Assembly: GCA_041177965.1 (NCBI GenBank)
Contig: JBEGWF010000145.1
Span: 1 to 64,000 of the forward strand
Direction of reading: 5' to 3'
Source of the DNA: SXXZ01 sp041177965
GTDB taxonomy: Bacteria > Verrucomicrobiota > Verrucomicrobiia > Limisphaerales > UBA9464
Length of the DNA stretch: 64,000 nucleotides
Part shown: one piece after another, positions 53,559 to 63,800 of the stretch
Layout: the number at the start of each line of letters is the position of its first letter
How positions within the stretch are numbered: position 1 is the first letter of the stretch
The notes under the pieces: model-generated
What the model saw: the letters and a program-made list of their open reading frames with translations, nothing else
The model's database searches: none
Told to the model about the DNA's origin: nothing
Program-made: the position numbers and the translations under genes

Positions 53559-54365
53559 CTATCGATCGTCGGCGACCACCCGCTGCAGGTAACCGCGAAG
53601 CGCAAGGATGGCCTGGGAATGGATCTGGCAGATGCGGGACTCGGTGAGTCCGAAGACCTCGGCGATCTCCCTCAGGCGCAGGTCCTCGAAGTAGTACAGG
53701 GCCAGCACCTTCCGCTGCATCTCCGGAAGCGTGTTGAGGCGCTTCTCGATGAGCCGGGACATCTCGTTGCGGACCGTGGAATCGACCGGGTCGGCCATGG
53801 CCGGATCGGAGACCGTCTCATGATGGATCGTCTCGCCACCCTCCTCGTTGCCGCTGACCGCATCCAGGCAGACGAAGGTCGCGGGCCGGATCTGCGACAT
53901 CAGGTCGTCGTACTCGTTCATCGACAACCCGAGGGCGGCCGCCACCTCGGCATCGGTCGGGGTCTGGCCCTTGGTCTGTTCGATCTGGTTGATGACGGCC
54001 TGGACCTTGCGGGCCTTGTCATGGACCGAACGGGGAACCCAATCGAGCCGTCGCAATTCGTCGAAGATGGCGCCGCGGATCCGGACCCGTGCGTAGGACT
54101 CGAACGTGGAACCGGCCGTCGGATCGTAGTTGCGGACCGCGTTGAGCAACCCCACCAGACCCGCGCTGTAGAGGTCGTCGAGGTCGACATGGGCAGGAAG
54201 GCTAAGGGCCAATCGCCCGACGACGTTCTTCACGAACGGCAGGTACTGCTCGATCAGTTCCGCTTCCTTCGGCGTTCCCGGGCGGACCTTCTTGTACGGG
54301 GTGAACGGGGAAGCGACCTTCCGAGCGGTCGGGGAATCTTCCAAAGGGGGGGAGGAGGCTCGCAT
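53559..54365 (-). CDS. fliA: Flagellar-type RNA polymerase sigma factor (FliA/WhiG family)
   Basis: A sigma-28-type factor of 268 residues. Region 2 reads LPFVKNVVGRLALSLPAHVDLDDLYSAG and FESYARVRIRGAIFDELRR. Region 3 holds GQTPTDAEVAAALGLS, and region 4 RLREIAEVFGLTESRICQIHSQA. This is the pattern of FliA. It sits between the FlhF region and motA/motB, so flagellar late genes are the likely targets. No FlgM anti-sigma factor is in the window. Confidence 0.93.
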   Translation of the reverse strand: MRASSPPLEDSPTARKVASPFTPYKKVRPGTPKEAELIEQYLPFVKNVVGRLALSLPAHVDLDDLYSAGLVGLLNAVRNYDPTAGSTFESYARVRIRGAIFDELRRLDWVPRSVHDKARKVQAVINQIEQTKGQTPTDAEVAAALGLSMNEYDDLMSQIRPATFVCLDAVSGNEEGGETIHHETVSDPAMADPVDSTVRNEMSRLIEKRLNTLPEMQRKVLALYYFEDLRLREIAEVFGLTESRICQIHSQAILALRGYLQRVVADDR

Positions 54366-54381
54366 AAGGTTGATCTAGGAT

Positions 54382-54633
54382 TCAGTTCACGACCCGTTCG
54401 GCTTCACCCGGCAGTTTGCTCATGGCCTCGGTCATGGCCTGGATCCGCTTCTGCTGGGCCTCATGGATCGATCGACGCCAGGTCTGCCACCACCAGCGCA
54501 TCAGGACCGCCAGGACCGCGGCAGAAACCGCCGCACGCCAGAACAACTCCCCGCCGCTGGCTCCCTGGGATACGGCCAGAGATCCACCGAGGATGAAGCC
54601 GGCCAAGGCACCGGTGATCATGAATTTTCGCAT
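54382..54633 (-). CDS. Small two-span membrane protein in the flagellar cluster
   Basis: An 83-residue protein with a hydrophobic N-terminus (MITGALAGFILGGSLAV) and a second span (LFWRAAVSAAVLAVLMRWWW), then a basic, helical tail of about 30 residues. I do not know its function. It lies between flhF and fliA, where flhG (a MinD-like ATPase) usually sits. Both neighbours are on the same strand and close, so it is probably a flagellar operon member. Confidence 0.75.
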   Translation of the reverse strand: MRKFMITGALAGFILGGSLAVSQGASGGELFWRAAVSAAVLAVLMRWWWQTWRRSIHEAQQKRIQAMTEAMSKLPGEAERVVN

Positions 54634-54690
54634 ACGGCATTCCAGCGACCTTCCCGAGCATTAACGATGCCATCACCAAATCCATCGATA

Positions 54691-55878
54691 TCATCCCCGG
54701 TCCACTCCGGATGTCACTCGAAATTGATGACCCAACAACCGATCCGGATCCGCCCGATGGAACATACCAGGAATATTCTGCCCAACCCCCATCCACGACA
54801 ACGGGCAATTTGTTCCCAGAATCACGTTCCACAACTTGCCCCAACGGGGTTCCTCGTCGAGGTGGGTGGCCATCCAGTCGGTCGGATTCAGGCAGGCGAA
54901 GGCCCGGGCTTGGGCCAGCAGCAGGGACGCGTCGTAGGCGGCATTGAGCACCAGATGCACCCGCGCCGGGCCGACCGACCGCAATTGCTCCTTCAGCGAG
55001 AGCAGTGAAGCGCGATCGAGATGGGAGACTCCGGGCAGGTCGATCAGGACCACATCGGTCGCCGAGGACGCATCGGGTCCCAGGCTGCGCTGGACCGGAA
55101 CCCCCAGGACCTCGGCGTACACGCTCAGGAATTCCCCGGTGTTGGCCGTCGCACCATCGAGCCGGAAGACCCCCACCGAGCGCCCCTCGACCAGGACCCA
55201 TTGGGCCAGCCATTTGCACAAGGCGGTGCTCTTGCCCGACCCCGGCGGTCCCACGAGGACGTGGACCTCGGAGGCGCCGCGCGGGGGCGGCGAAGGAGGT
55301 ACCACCCACTCTCCCTTGAGGATCTTCGCGGCCTGTTCCAACTGCTCTCCCAAGGCCGCAGGACCGGTCTCCCCGTGTTCTTGGCAGAGACGTTCCACCA
55401 CCCGCAGGGCATGGCGCGGCAGGAGGCCCGTCGCCTCGAGGATGGGGCCCACCCGCCAGTTCCCGGGATAGGGAACGGACTTGGGGACGAAGGGCTCCAG
55501 CGGCGGCGGCTCAGGGATGGCTTCGGGGGGGAGCTCGGAGGTCGGGGTCGCGCCGGCATCACGGACCCTGGACACCTCGGCCCGGATCTCCGAGAGCTCG
55601 CGGCGCAATTCCACCAGAGGATCGACGGCGGGCGTCTGGAACAGGGGCTCGGGCGTGGGACCCGGAAACACCGGTTCAGGGCCACCGGGCGGAGGGCTGG
55701 GAACGGACGGGAATGGCACCGTCGCCAGGACCTCCAGGCGCGGTTTCTTCCACAATTTGGACACCCCGTCGGCGGGAAGCTTCCGGACGCTCAGGACCAC
55801 TGCATCGGGTCCCAGCTTGCCGCGGATCAGCCCCACCGCCTCGGATGCGGAATCGACGATGAACGTGTGCACCAGCAT
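54691..55878 (-). CDS. flhF: FlhF-like SRP-type GTPase, divergent motifs
   Basis: The polar flagellar placement GTPase, 395 residues. The N-terminal MLVHTFIVDSASEAVGLIRG and LGPDAVVLSVRKL match the FlhF B-domain start. A Pro-rich linker (55-135) leads to the N and G domains. G1 is intact: GPPGSGKST at 210-218. At the G3 site DLPG stands in place of the usual DTAG, and at the G4 site THLD replaces TKLD, so GTP binding or specificity may be altered. The ATG at 55878 was preferred over one 21 bases upstream, as the shorter start aligns with the family. No FlhG follows. Confidence 0.85.
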   Translation of the reverse strand: MLVHTFIVDSASEAVGLIRGKLGPDAVVLSVRKLPADGVSKLWKKPRLEVLATVPFPSVPSPPPGGPEPVFPGPTPEPLFQTPAVDPLVELRRELSEIRAEVSRVRDAGATPTSELPPEAIPEPPPLEPFVPKSVPYPGNWRVGPILEATGLLPRHALRVVERLCQEHGETGPAALGEQLEQAAKILKGEWVVPPSPPPRGASEVHVLVGPPGSGKSTALCKWLAQWVLVEGRSVGVFRLDGATANTGEFLSVYAEVLGVPVQRSLGPDASSATDVVLIDLPGVSHLDRASLLSLKEQLRSVGPARVHLVLNAAYDASLLLAQARAFACLNPTDWMATHLDEEPRWGKLWNVILGTNCPLSWMGVGQNIPGMFHRADPDRLLGHQFRVTSGVDRG

Positions 55879-56021
55879 CGCAACCCCGCGGGGAAACACG
55901 TTCCGTGCCGAATCGCCACGTCCGAAGGCGATCGTCGGAGTTTTGTCGAGCGATGCGACCCGGGCTCGCGCCGGCGACGTCGTGGGTTTGTCCCCGACCG
56001 GAAGCCGTGCCAGAGTCCGGG

Positions 56022-56198
56022 ATGCAGGAACACGGCGAGGTGCAGTGCCCCTATTGCGGCCAGTCCATGGAGGTGCCCATCGACACGGCGTTGGAACGTC
56101 AGCGATTCACCACCGACTGCGAGGTCTGCTGCCGCCCGTTCGAGGTCTTCGCCGAATGCGAGTCCGGGGAGTTGGTGAGCCTCGAGACCCGGACCTGA
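56022..56198 (+). CDS. CPXCG-motif cysteine-rich small protein
   Basis: A 58-residue protein with CPYCG near the N-terminus and a second CEVCC pair, as in the CPXCG (Cys_rich_CPXG) family of small zinc-binding proteins of unknown function. Between them lies MEVPIDTALERQRFTTDCEV, and the end is acidic. The ATG at 56022 gives the usual size; the longer frame upstream runs into the divergent flhF leader. It is convergent with the cysteine desulfurase gene. Confidence 0.82.
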   Translation: MQEHGEVQCPYCGQSMEVPIDTALERQRFTTDCEVCCRPFEVFAECESGELVSLETRT

Positions 56199-56253
56199 TC
56201 ACAGAAGCAGACGGGCCCCGCAGACTCGTCACGGAGCAGCCCTGGACCGGCGA

Positions 56254-57498
56254 TCAACCCTCGCGCTGACCGGACATCTCGACCTCGTGCTTCCGACGGG
56301 CGGCCTCGATGTCGTAGGAGTCGTTGTCCGGGTGGTCCGGATTCAGCGGCGAGATCTCGCGCAGGCGCCGGATGATCGGCGTGAGCTTCTCGATGAGGTA
56401 GTCGACATCTTCGTCGGTGTTGTAGATGCCGAAACTGAAGCGGACCGAGCCGCGGGCGCGCATCGGAGGCAGCCCCATCGCCGTGAGCACATGCGACGGA
56501 TCGAGCGATCCGGTGGTGCAGGCCGATCCGGAACTGGCGCAGATGCCGGCCTGGTCGAGCAGCAACAGCACGGCCTCGGCTTCCACGAAATCGAAGGCGA
56601 TGTTGGCCGTGTTGGGCAGTCGCAGGTTCTTGTTGCCGTTGCGGGCCGTGTTCGGGATGTGGGTGAGGATGTGGTTCTCGAAGCGGTCGCGCAGGCCCCG
56701 GATGCGGGTGTTCTCGTCGTCGATGCTGGCCATCGCCAACTCGGCCGCGCGTCCGAAGGCCACGATGTTGGCCACGCTCTCGGTGCCGCCGCGGCGACCC
56801 CGCTCCTGATGCCCGCCGATGACGTAAGGTTGGAACTTCGTGCGGCGCTTCACGTAGAGCATGCCGATGCCCTTCGGGGCATGCAGCTTGTGAGCGCTGA
56901 GAGACAGGAAATCCACGCCCAGTTGCTTCACGTCGATCTTGAGCTTGCCGGGGACCTGGACGGCGTCGGTGTGGCAGAGCACGCCCTTGCTGCGGCAGAG
57001 GGCCGCGATCTCCTCGATGGGAAAGAGGACGCCGGTCTCGTTGTTGGCCATCATCGCCGAGACGATCGCCGTATCGGGCCGGATGGCCCGCTCGAGCAGG
57101 TGCAGGTCGAGAGAACCATCGCTCTCCACCGGCAGGTAGGTGACCTCGTAGCCCCGCTTCTCGAGGTAGGCGCCGAAATTCATGTTGGCGCTGTGCTCGA
57201 CCGCGGTGGTGACCACGTGGCGCTTGCCGGTCGTGACCAACGCGCTGTGGATGGCCGCGTTGTTGGACTCGGTGCCACAGCTCGTGAAGGTCACCTCCTT
57301 GGGGTCGCCGTTGACGAGGGCGGCCACGGTCTCGCGGGCCTTCTCCACATGGCCGTGCACCTGGGAGCCGAAGGCGTAGGCGCTCGACGGGTTGGCCCAG
57401 AGCTCGCTGAGGAACGGCATCATCGCCGTCACCACCTCGGGTGCGACTCGGGTCGTGGCGTTGTTGTCGAAATAGTAGACCTTCTTGGGGGACATCAT
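56254..57498 (-). CDS. nifS: Cysteine desulfurase (NifS/IscS type)
   Basis: Takes sulfur from cysteine for Fe-S cluster or tRNA thiolation. The 414-residue protein shows YYFDNNATTRVAPEV, FTSCGTESNNAAIH, VEHSANMNF, HTDAVQVPGK and the PLP Lys in LSLSAHKLHAPKGIG. The catalytic Cys lies in SSGSACTTGSLDPSHVL, which is complete. The tail adds about 35 charged residues. Starts at 57498 or 57495 are both possible (two adjacent ATGs). No iscU or other Fe-S assembly gene is adjacent. It ends close to the convergent CPXCG gene. Confidence 0.92.
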   Translation of the reverse strand: MMSPKKVYYFDNNATTRVAPEVVTAMMPFLSELWANPSSAYAFGSQVHGHVEKARETVAALVNGDPKEVTFTSCGTESNNAAIHSALVTTGKRHVVTTAVEHSANMNFGAYLEKRGYEVTYLPVESDGSLDLHLLERAIRPDTAIVSAMMANNETGVLFPIEEIAALCRSKGVLCHTDAVQVPGKLKIDVKQLGVDFLSLSAHKLHAPKGIGMLYVKRRTKFQPYVIGGHQERGRRGGTESVANIVAFGRAAELAMASIDDENTRIRGLRDRFENHILTHIPNTARNGNKNLRLPNTANIAFDFVEAEAVLLLLDQAGICASSGSACTTGSLDPSHVLTAMGLPPMRARGSVRFSFGIYNTDEDVDYLIEKLTPIIRRLREISPLNPDHPDNDSYDIEAARRKHEVEMSGQREG

Positions 57499-57598
57499 GC
57501 TCGGGTCGCGGGGACCGCCCCGGACCGGCGGCCAAACTAAATCCGACGTTTCCCGGTGCAAGGGGGGATTTCAGACAAAATCCGTCATATTCGAAACC

Positions 57599-59887
57599 TC
57601 ACGACCGGGGCTTCTCGATGAAGCCGTGGTACAGGCCAAGGTAGTACGGCAGCAGAAACACCGTCCCACTGCCAAGGACATTGCCGCCGCCCCCGTAGTC
57701 GAGGGTCCACGGATCGGTGTTCCAATGCTCGAAGTGTCGATTCTCCACGGGCAACACCTTGCCGTCCACCCGGTGACCCCGATGCTCGGGACGCGGATCG
57801 TACAGATCACGGGCCTGTTGACGGGGCAGGCGCACGACGTCCAGACGGTGCGAGTTCTGGTGGGGCCAATTCAGGCGGTCCATGGGAAAGCCCCTCAGCG
57901 TGGCCATCGCGTCCTCATGCCAGCCCGGCCAAGGGCTCACCGGAAACTCGCCCCAGACATTCCGGATGGACCTGCCCCGGGCATCCGCTGCGAAGAGGAA
58001 GTTGAAGAAGGGGTTCCGTTCCGGGGCCTCCATCGCCCAGTAGGCGTAGAAGGAGTACCTCACCCGGTCCGTGACCGTCGGATCCTTGCCGTAGCGCAAC
58101 AGGTTGTAGAAACACATGAAGGCCATTTCGTCGTCGGAGTGGTTTCCGGAACCGGGCCCGAACTGGACCTTGGGAAACATCAGGTTCTGGGCGTAGCCAT
58201 GGCGTTGGACCAGTTCCCGGGCCGCATCGGAATACCTGGGGTCGCCCGTGACATGGGCGGCCACGGCGAGATAGCTCAGGATGCTCAGCGAATTGAGGCC
58301 GCGCTCGGCCACCCATCGCTCGTCGCGGTTCACCGACTCCGGACCGAACTGTCCCCAGCGGGTCGGTTTGCCGTCGATGTCCACCAGGTTGAACCCCTGG
58401 CCCACCAGATGATCGGCCAGATCACGGACGACCTCGCGGCACCGGTCCTTCTCCTCGGGCGTTTCAGCCACATGGTCGAAGTAGGCGGCGTGGAAGAAGA
58501 AATGCCCGTCCAGCTCGTCGCTGCTGGTGTCGCTCTTCCAATACCAGCGTCCATCGGCGCTCTTGGGCCAGCGCGGCTCGTACACCTTCCAGAGCCCATC
58601 CCGACGGGCTTCCTCGCGATCCTGCTCGAGGCGTCCCACGTTCGGGTCGGGCCATTCCACAGGCCGGATCGTCCGGGCGACGTAGCCCTTCGGCGGCGCG
58701 GGATTGCCGCCCTGGGTCACCTTCTGGAGGAATCTCAACGCCTCGAAGGCCCGCTTGGCCCGGGCCTTGGCCTTCGGATCGCGCGTCGCCGCATGGGAGA
58801 AGCATTCACCGGCCCCGTACATCGCGGTCCACAGGCCGTCGTTGTCGGAATCCTCGGGAGCGGCGGAACCGCGGTCGCCCGCGACCTTGAGCGGGGCTTC
58901 AGCGGTGAAACCGTAGGGGGTGCGACGGATGTATTGGTCGATCTCGCGTTCGTAGTGCTCGGCCTTCTGGGCCAGGGTCATCGGTTGACGATCGATGGAG
59001 GCCACGCCATCGGACGTGGCGAACCAGGCTCGGCCACCGGCTTGGATCAGGCCCTGGGCAACGGCGTCGGAAGGCAGCCAACGCGGTCCCTGACGGTAGT
59101 GGAAGTCGGTCCCGTCCCAGCGGATCACACCGCGGGAGGTGGTGAACCAGACTTCGCCCTCAGGCCCCGTGGCGATCCCGGTGAACTCGTTCCACGGAAG
59201 ACCGTCCTTGCCCTCGAAGAACCGCCACCCCTTCGGTGTCCGGCACCCCACCCCGGCCTTGGTGGCGAACCAGAGCCGGCCCGAGGTGTCCTCGGCGACG
59301 CCCGATACCGAACGCACCGCCCAGGCCCGGTCGCCCGCATCGAGGATGGATTCGGGTTCCCAACCCGAGGCGGTCCGTCGGACCAATCCATGACTGCAAG
59401 CGGCCCACCAGGTGCCGTCGCGCGTCACCGCCAACTGGGCGATGGACCACCCCTCCGGCCAAGCTTCCCGAGTCCACTTTCCGGACTCCCATCGATGCAA
59501 GCCGTGGGTCGTGACCAGCAGGAACCCCTGCCCGACCGGCAACAGTTGGATCACCGACGATGCGGAGATGCCCTCGGCGGTGATCCCCTGGCCCTCGGCA
59601 TCGGGGAACACGAAGCGGTTCGCCGGCCCCTGCGCACCCATGGGCAAGGTGCGCCAACGACCGTTTTGATGCTCGTACCAGGTGCCCCGAGCATGGGCCC
59701 GAACCGACCGGTCGGGTCCCTCGACGAGCAGCGACACCGGCCCTTTCGGTGCCCCCGGGTCGGAGGTGAAACGGTCCGCCACCTCTTGGAGGAACGCCTG
59801 AGGGGCCGGTGCTGGGAATCCGTCCGCGGGCGCTCCGGTCGCCACTGCCATTCCCAGCAACACCCAAGCGAACACGATGGATTTCAT
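57599..59887 (-). CDS. Secreted protein with two-component-regulator-type propeller and helical C-terminal domain
   Basis: A 762-residue exported protein. Residues 1-19 are a signal peptide. Residues about 60-300 hold propeller repeats of the Reg_prop type: VTTHGLHRWESGKW, VTRDGTWWAACSHGLVR, EDTSGRLWFATKAGVG and GPEGEVWFTTSRGVIRWDG. From about 330 the rest is helical and aromatic-rich (DNDGLWTAMYGAGECFSHAA, DELDGHFFFHAAYFDHVA, GSGNHSDDEMAFMCFYNLLRY), which suggests an alpha/alpha-barrel, as in some glycan lyases or hydrolases. No kinase domain is attached. Function unknown. It lies 42 bases after trpA. Confidence 0.78.
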   Translation of the reverse strand: MKSIVFAWVLLGMAVATGAPADGFPAPAPQAFLQEVADRFTSDPGAPKGPVSLLVEGPDRSVRAHARGTWYEHQNGRWRTLPMGAQGPANRFVFPDAEGQGITAEGISASSVIQLLPVGQGFLLVTTHGLHRWESGKWTREAWPEGWSIAQLAVTRDGTWWAACSHGLVRRTASGWEPESILDAGDRAWAVRSVSGVAEDTSGRLWFATKAGVGCRTPKGWRFFEGKDGLPWNEFTGIATGPEGEVWFTTSRGVIRWDGTDFHYRQGPRWLPSDAVAQGLIQAGGRAWFATSDGVASIDRQPMTLAQKAEHYEREIDQYIRRTPYGFTAEAPLKVAGDRGSAAPEDSDNDGLWTAMYGAGECFSHAATRDPKAKARAKRAFEALRFLQKVTQGGNPAPPKGYVARTIRPVEWPDPNVGRLEQDREEARRDGLWKVYEPRWPKSADGRWYWKSDTSSDELDGHFFFHAAYFDHVAETPEEKDRCREVVRDLADHLVGQGFNLVDIDGKPTRWGQFGPESVNRDERWVAERGLNSLSILSYLAVAAHVTGDPRYSDAARELVQRHGYAQNLMFPKVQFGPGSGNHSDDEMAFMCFYNLLRYGKDPTVTDRVRYSFYAYWAMEAPERNPFFNFLFAADARGRSIRNVWGEFPVSPWPGWHEDAMATLRGFPMDRLNWPHQNSHRLDVVRLPRQQARDLYDPRPEHRGHRVDGKVLPVENRHFEHWNTDPWTLDYGGGGNVLGSGTVFLLPYYLGLYHGFIEKPRS

Positions 59888-59929
59888 GCGATTCAGGTCG
59901 ACGGGCCGGAAGACGGTCCGATTCGGACT

Positions 59930-60733
59930 TCAACGGACCGAGCGCACCGCCTCGGCCAATTCCCGGACGAACCCCGACACCCGCTCCACGAGATCGGGGG
60001 ATTTCCCGTGCTCGGCGATCCGGTTGACGATGGCGCTGCCCACCACGATGGCCTCGGCATGCTGCGCCACTTGGCGGGCCTGCTCGGCATTGGAGATCCC
60101 GAAGCCGACCGCGATGGGCAACGGGGAGTGGGCCCGGATCTTGTCGGTCATCATCGCGATGGTATCGCTGACCTGACTTTGCATGCCGGTCACGCCCTCG
60201 CGGCTGACGTAATAGATGAATCCCCGGGCCCGCGGAGCGATCAGAGCGATGCGGGCATCGGGTGTCGTTGGAGCGATCAGGTACACCGGGCACAAGCCCG
60301 CAGACGCCATCAGCGATTCGTAGGCCTCCGATTCCTCCGGCGGCAGATCGAGCACCAGGAGTCCATCCACGCCGGCAGCGGCCGCATCCCGGATGAACCG
60401 TTCCACGCCCACGCGGTGCAGCAGGTTGAAATAGATGTAGAGAACGATGGGGATCCGGGACTCCTTGCGGATCTCGGCAACGGTGGCCAGCACCTTGGGA
60501 GGCGTCGTACCGCTCTCCAAGCCCCGCTGGGCCGCCAGTTGGTTGACGATGCCGTCGGCCAACGGATCGCTGAACGGCACGCCCAATTCCAGCACATCGA
60601 CCCCTGCGGCATCGAAGCCCAAGGCCAGGCGACGGGTGGCCTCCAGATCCGGATCCCCGGCTCCGATATAGACCACCAACCCCCGTTGACCGGCCGCCTT
60701 GAGGGCGGTGAAGCGTTGCTCGATGCGGTTCAT
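59930..60733 (-). CDS. trpA: Tryptophan synthase alpha chain
   Basis: Splits indole-3-glycerol phosphate to indole and glyceraldehyde-3-phosphate for the beta subunit. In 267 residues, LVVYIGAGDPDLEAT, LELGVPFSDPLADG (catalytic Glu), GLLVLDLPPEES with the second catalytic Asp, APTTPD, FIYYVSREGVTG and AVGFGISNAEQAR match TrpA throughout. The partner trpB is not adjacent; the gene lies between two genes for secreted proteins of unrelated function, so it is detached from a trp operon here. Confidence 0.94.
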   Translation of the reverse strand: MNRIEQRFTALKAAGQRGLVVYIGAGDPDLEATRRLALGFDAAGVDVLELGVPFSDPLADGIVNQLAAQRGLESGTTPPKVLATVAEIRKESRIPIVLYIYFNLLHRVGVERFIRDAAAAGVDGLLVLDLPPEESEAYESLMASAGLCPVYLIAPTTPDARIALIAPRARGFIYYVSREGVTGMQSQVSDTIAMMTDKIRAHSPLPIAVGFGISNAEQARQVAQHAEAIVVGSAIVNRIAEHGKSPDLVERVSGFVRELAEAVRSVR

Positions 60734-60812
60734 GCGAAGGACGTTGGGACGTCGCCGGGAGGCGAGGCAAGGTGAACTTGCCTCCGCCGGTCAGGGCCAC
60801 GCAGCACGGAAT

Positions 60813-63800
60813 TCACCGGGCCACCACGCGGAAGAAGCGGGCGGTCCCGGACAGGACCACCGGAACCTGCAGCGTGGAGGGCCGCGAAATCGCCGGCACC
60901 TCCTCGAAGGACGTCCATTGGCCCCGGGCCAGATCCTCGCACACCTGGACCGAATGCGGTCGTCCCGCCTCGGCGTTGAACTTCAGGAGCCACCCGCCGG
61001 CGGAGGACTCGAACGCCAGGGTAGGCCCCTTCGGCGTTCCACCCACCTGCACCCGCAGTTCATCGCGCACCATCAACGATCCGTCCTCCACCTGGAAGCC
61101 GATCACGTAATCGCCGACCCGGTCGAAGGTGGCCGTGGTGCCGGGACTCTGGGCCTCGGAGAACACCACCGGACCGGGTCCGCTGACCAGGCTCCATTGG
61201 AAACGGGGCACGCCCGGAGGTGCCGGCAGGCCGTCATCGAAGAAGGTGGCCTCCAACGGGATCGTGCCCGGAGCCGACAGCAGGCGGTCTCCGCCGATCT
61301 CCACCGTGGGCGCCTGATTGACGGGGAGAACCGTGCCCATGAGTGCCAGATCGAAGCTCAGGTCGCTGGAGGAACCCGCGTTCTGATGCACCTCCACGGC
61401 CAGCGTGTTCTCGCCGGTCTTCAGCAGTGCCGGATCCGGACGGAAGTCGAAGTAGGTGGTCTCGTCGACACCCCCGATCGCACTGCTGGCCAGCGTCGTG
61501 AAGGTCACCTCGCCCTCGGGCAGGTTGTCCCTCGCCGCCTGGACGCCGTTCAACCACACCACCACGCCGTCGTCGCGCAGCACCTGGCAGAGGAGTGCGG
61601 TGACCGAAGCGGGATCGGCGACGTTGAACTTCAGTCGGAACAAGGTGGTGATGTGTTTCGCGTTCGCGTTGGAACCGAATCCCACCGTGGTGGCTTGGCC
61701 GGCATCGCCATAGCCGAGGATGCCCTTGCCGGATTTCCAACCGCTGTCGTCGAATCCCGGACTCCGCCACGACACCCCGGGATCGACCCCGGTATCGAGG
61801 TAGCGCCAGGTGGAACCCTTGGGAATCCAGGTGACCTCGCTGCCGGACCGTCCGGCGGTGAGCACCACATCGTCGGAGGCCGACAGGGCCCCGTCCGACA
61901 CCGTCAGACGGAGACTGTAGGTCCCCTGCCCCGGCAACCGGATCTGGGTGGTCCGCTGCTCCGGCGCCACGATGCTGACGGGTCCCGGACCACCGACCTG
62001 CGTCCACCGATAGGTCAGACCTGGACCCGGCTTGCCGTCGTCGGAGGCCACCCCCTCGAGGACGACGATCTGCGGAAACCGCGTCACGGCCGGGAACTGC
62101 TGGTCGGGGCCCGCATCGACCCGGGGCGGCCGATTGCTGTCCGCCGAAAGACCGGGGAGCGGTTCCCCGGGACTGGCGATCCACTGCGAGGGATCATCGC
62201 CGGGATCGGCGGGAAGCCGACGCTCCAGCGAATGGCCCATCCCGGCCGCCGCAGTCGGCCAAGGAGCCTTGGAATCGTACCGTACGGAGTCGACCGTGAG
62301 GTACGGCACCCGCACGGTGATCTGCCCGAGGGCATTGGTCTCGAGATCGGGCGCATCCGGGCGCTGCAGGTCGATGCGTTCCCCATTGTCCTGAAGGCTT
62401 CCCGCCCACGGCCCGAGAACGGGCACCGACTCGGGGATGCCATGGCGTTGGCGGAACCACACGGGATCGGCCGCCGACACGACCAGCAATCCCCCCGCCG
62501 GAATCGACAGACCCGGAGGGAATCGGAAATCGACCCCGGACAATCGCCAGGTGTTCGTGGGGTACAGCGGATCGAACAGCGCCAATGGAGCACCGGAGAG
62601 ATTCTGGAGTTCGATGAATTCCACGCCACCCGGGGCCGGTTGGTAATCGAACTCGCTCAGGATGACCGGTCCGACCGACGGACGCGCATTGGGCGCTCCC
62701 AGGGTGACGGCGCTCGAGGGCCACCACTGCAATTCGCCCACCGAATTGGTCAATCGTCCGAGGCTGACCCCGTTCGCAGTCGCACCGAAGGTCACGCCCT
62801 CGCTGAATCCGGTGAGGTTCCCGCTGGCATCGGCGGAATGGAGCCAGAGGGAGTCGCCATGCGAATCGAGCCGGAAGGCCTTGGCCCCCAGGCTCGCGGC
62901 GTTGAACCGCGTTTCATCGACCACCCAATACCCTCCGGCGGGGATCCGGGTGCCATCCGGAAAACGGTATTTCCGGGGCTCGCTCCGATCGTCGCTCAGG
63001 TACCAGCCACCGACATCCACCGGGGCGACTCCCGGGTTGAACAATTCCACCGCGTCGATCCGCGGAGGATCGGTGTGCGCGAGGATCTCGCTGATCTGGA
63101 TCACCGGCACCGACAGCACCGGATCATCGGCCCCCGGGGAGCCGCCGATCCGCGCGCTGGTCCTCCAGGCCCGGGCATCGCTCGAGGCCGGGCCGTTCGG
63201 ATCGACCGGAACCACGGAGAAGCCCTGTCCGTCGGCCGCCGGGGGCCACGGTGTCTCCGTGCCATAAGCGACCTCCGTCAACGGGGCCCCTGCGGCGTGG
63301 ATCAGGGCCACGCGCTCACCGCCGTTGGACAACCGCCCGCCATAGACGCCCGCCACCGGCACTCCGGGATAGCGGCGGGCGAAGGCCTCGGCATTCGACA
63401 CCAGCACGAGGAAGCGTCCGGGTTCCAATCGGGTTCCGGTGGGAAACACGAAGTCGATGCCATCCGTGCAGCGCACACCACTGAGATCCACGGACGCGGC
63501 CCCCACGTTCTTCAGTTCCATGAACTCGAAGGCATCGCCATCGGTGTCGCCATCGGCGACCGGATGGTAGTGGATCTCGGTGATCCGCAGGGTGTCGAAG
63601 GTCTGGATCAGCGTGAACGACGCCTCGGTGAGGGCGCTCCAGGAACCCGCGTTGAGGACGCGGGCCCGGACCGTGGCGCTCTGGTCCAGAACGATCTCGC
63701 CGGAATAGAACCGGGCGCCCGGGGCGACCGCGCCGCCGATCTGCCGCGGGTCGGAGCCGTCGAGGGTGTACCGGATCTCCCCCGCCGGGGCCGTGATCGC

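Noticed and set aside
57485..60775. Long plus-strand frame opposite the propeller protein and trpA
   Set aside because: It covers two clear minus-strand genes and shows no family features.
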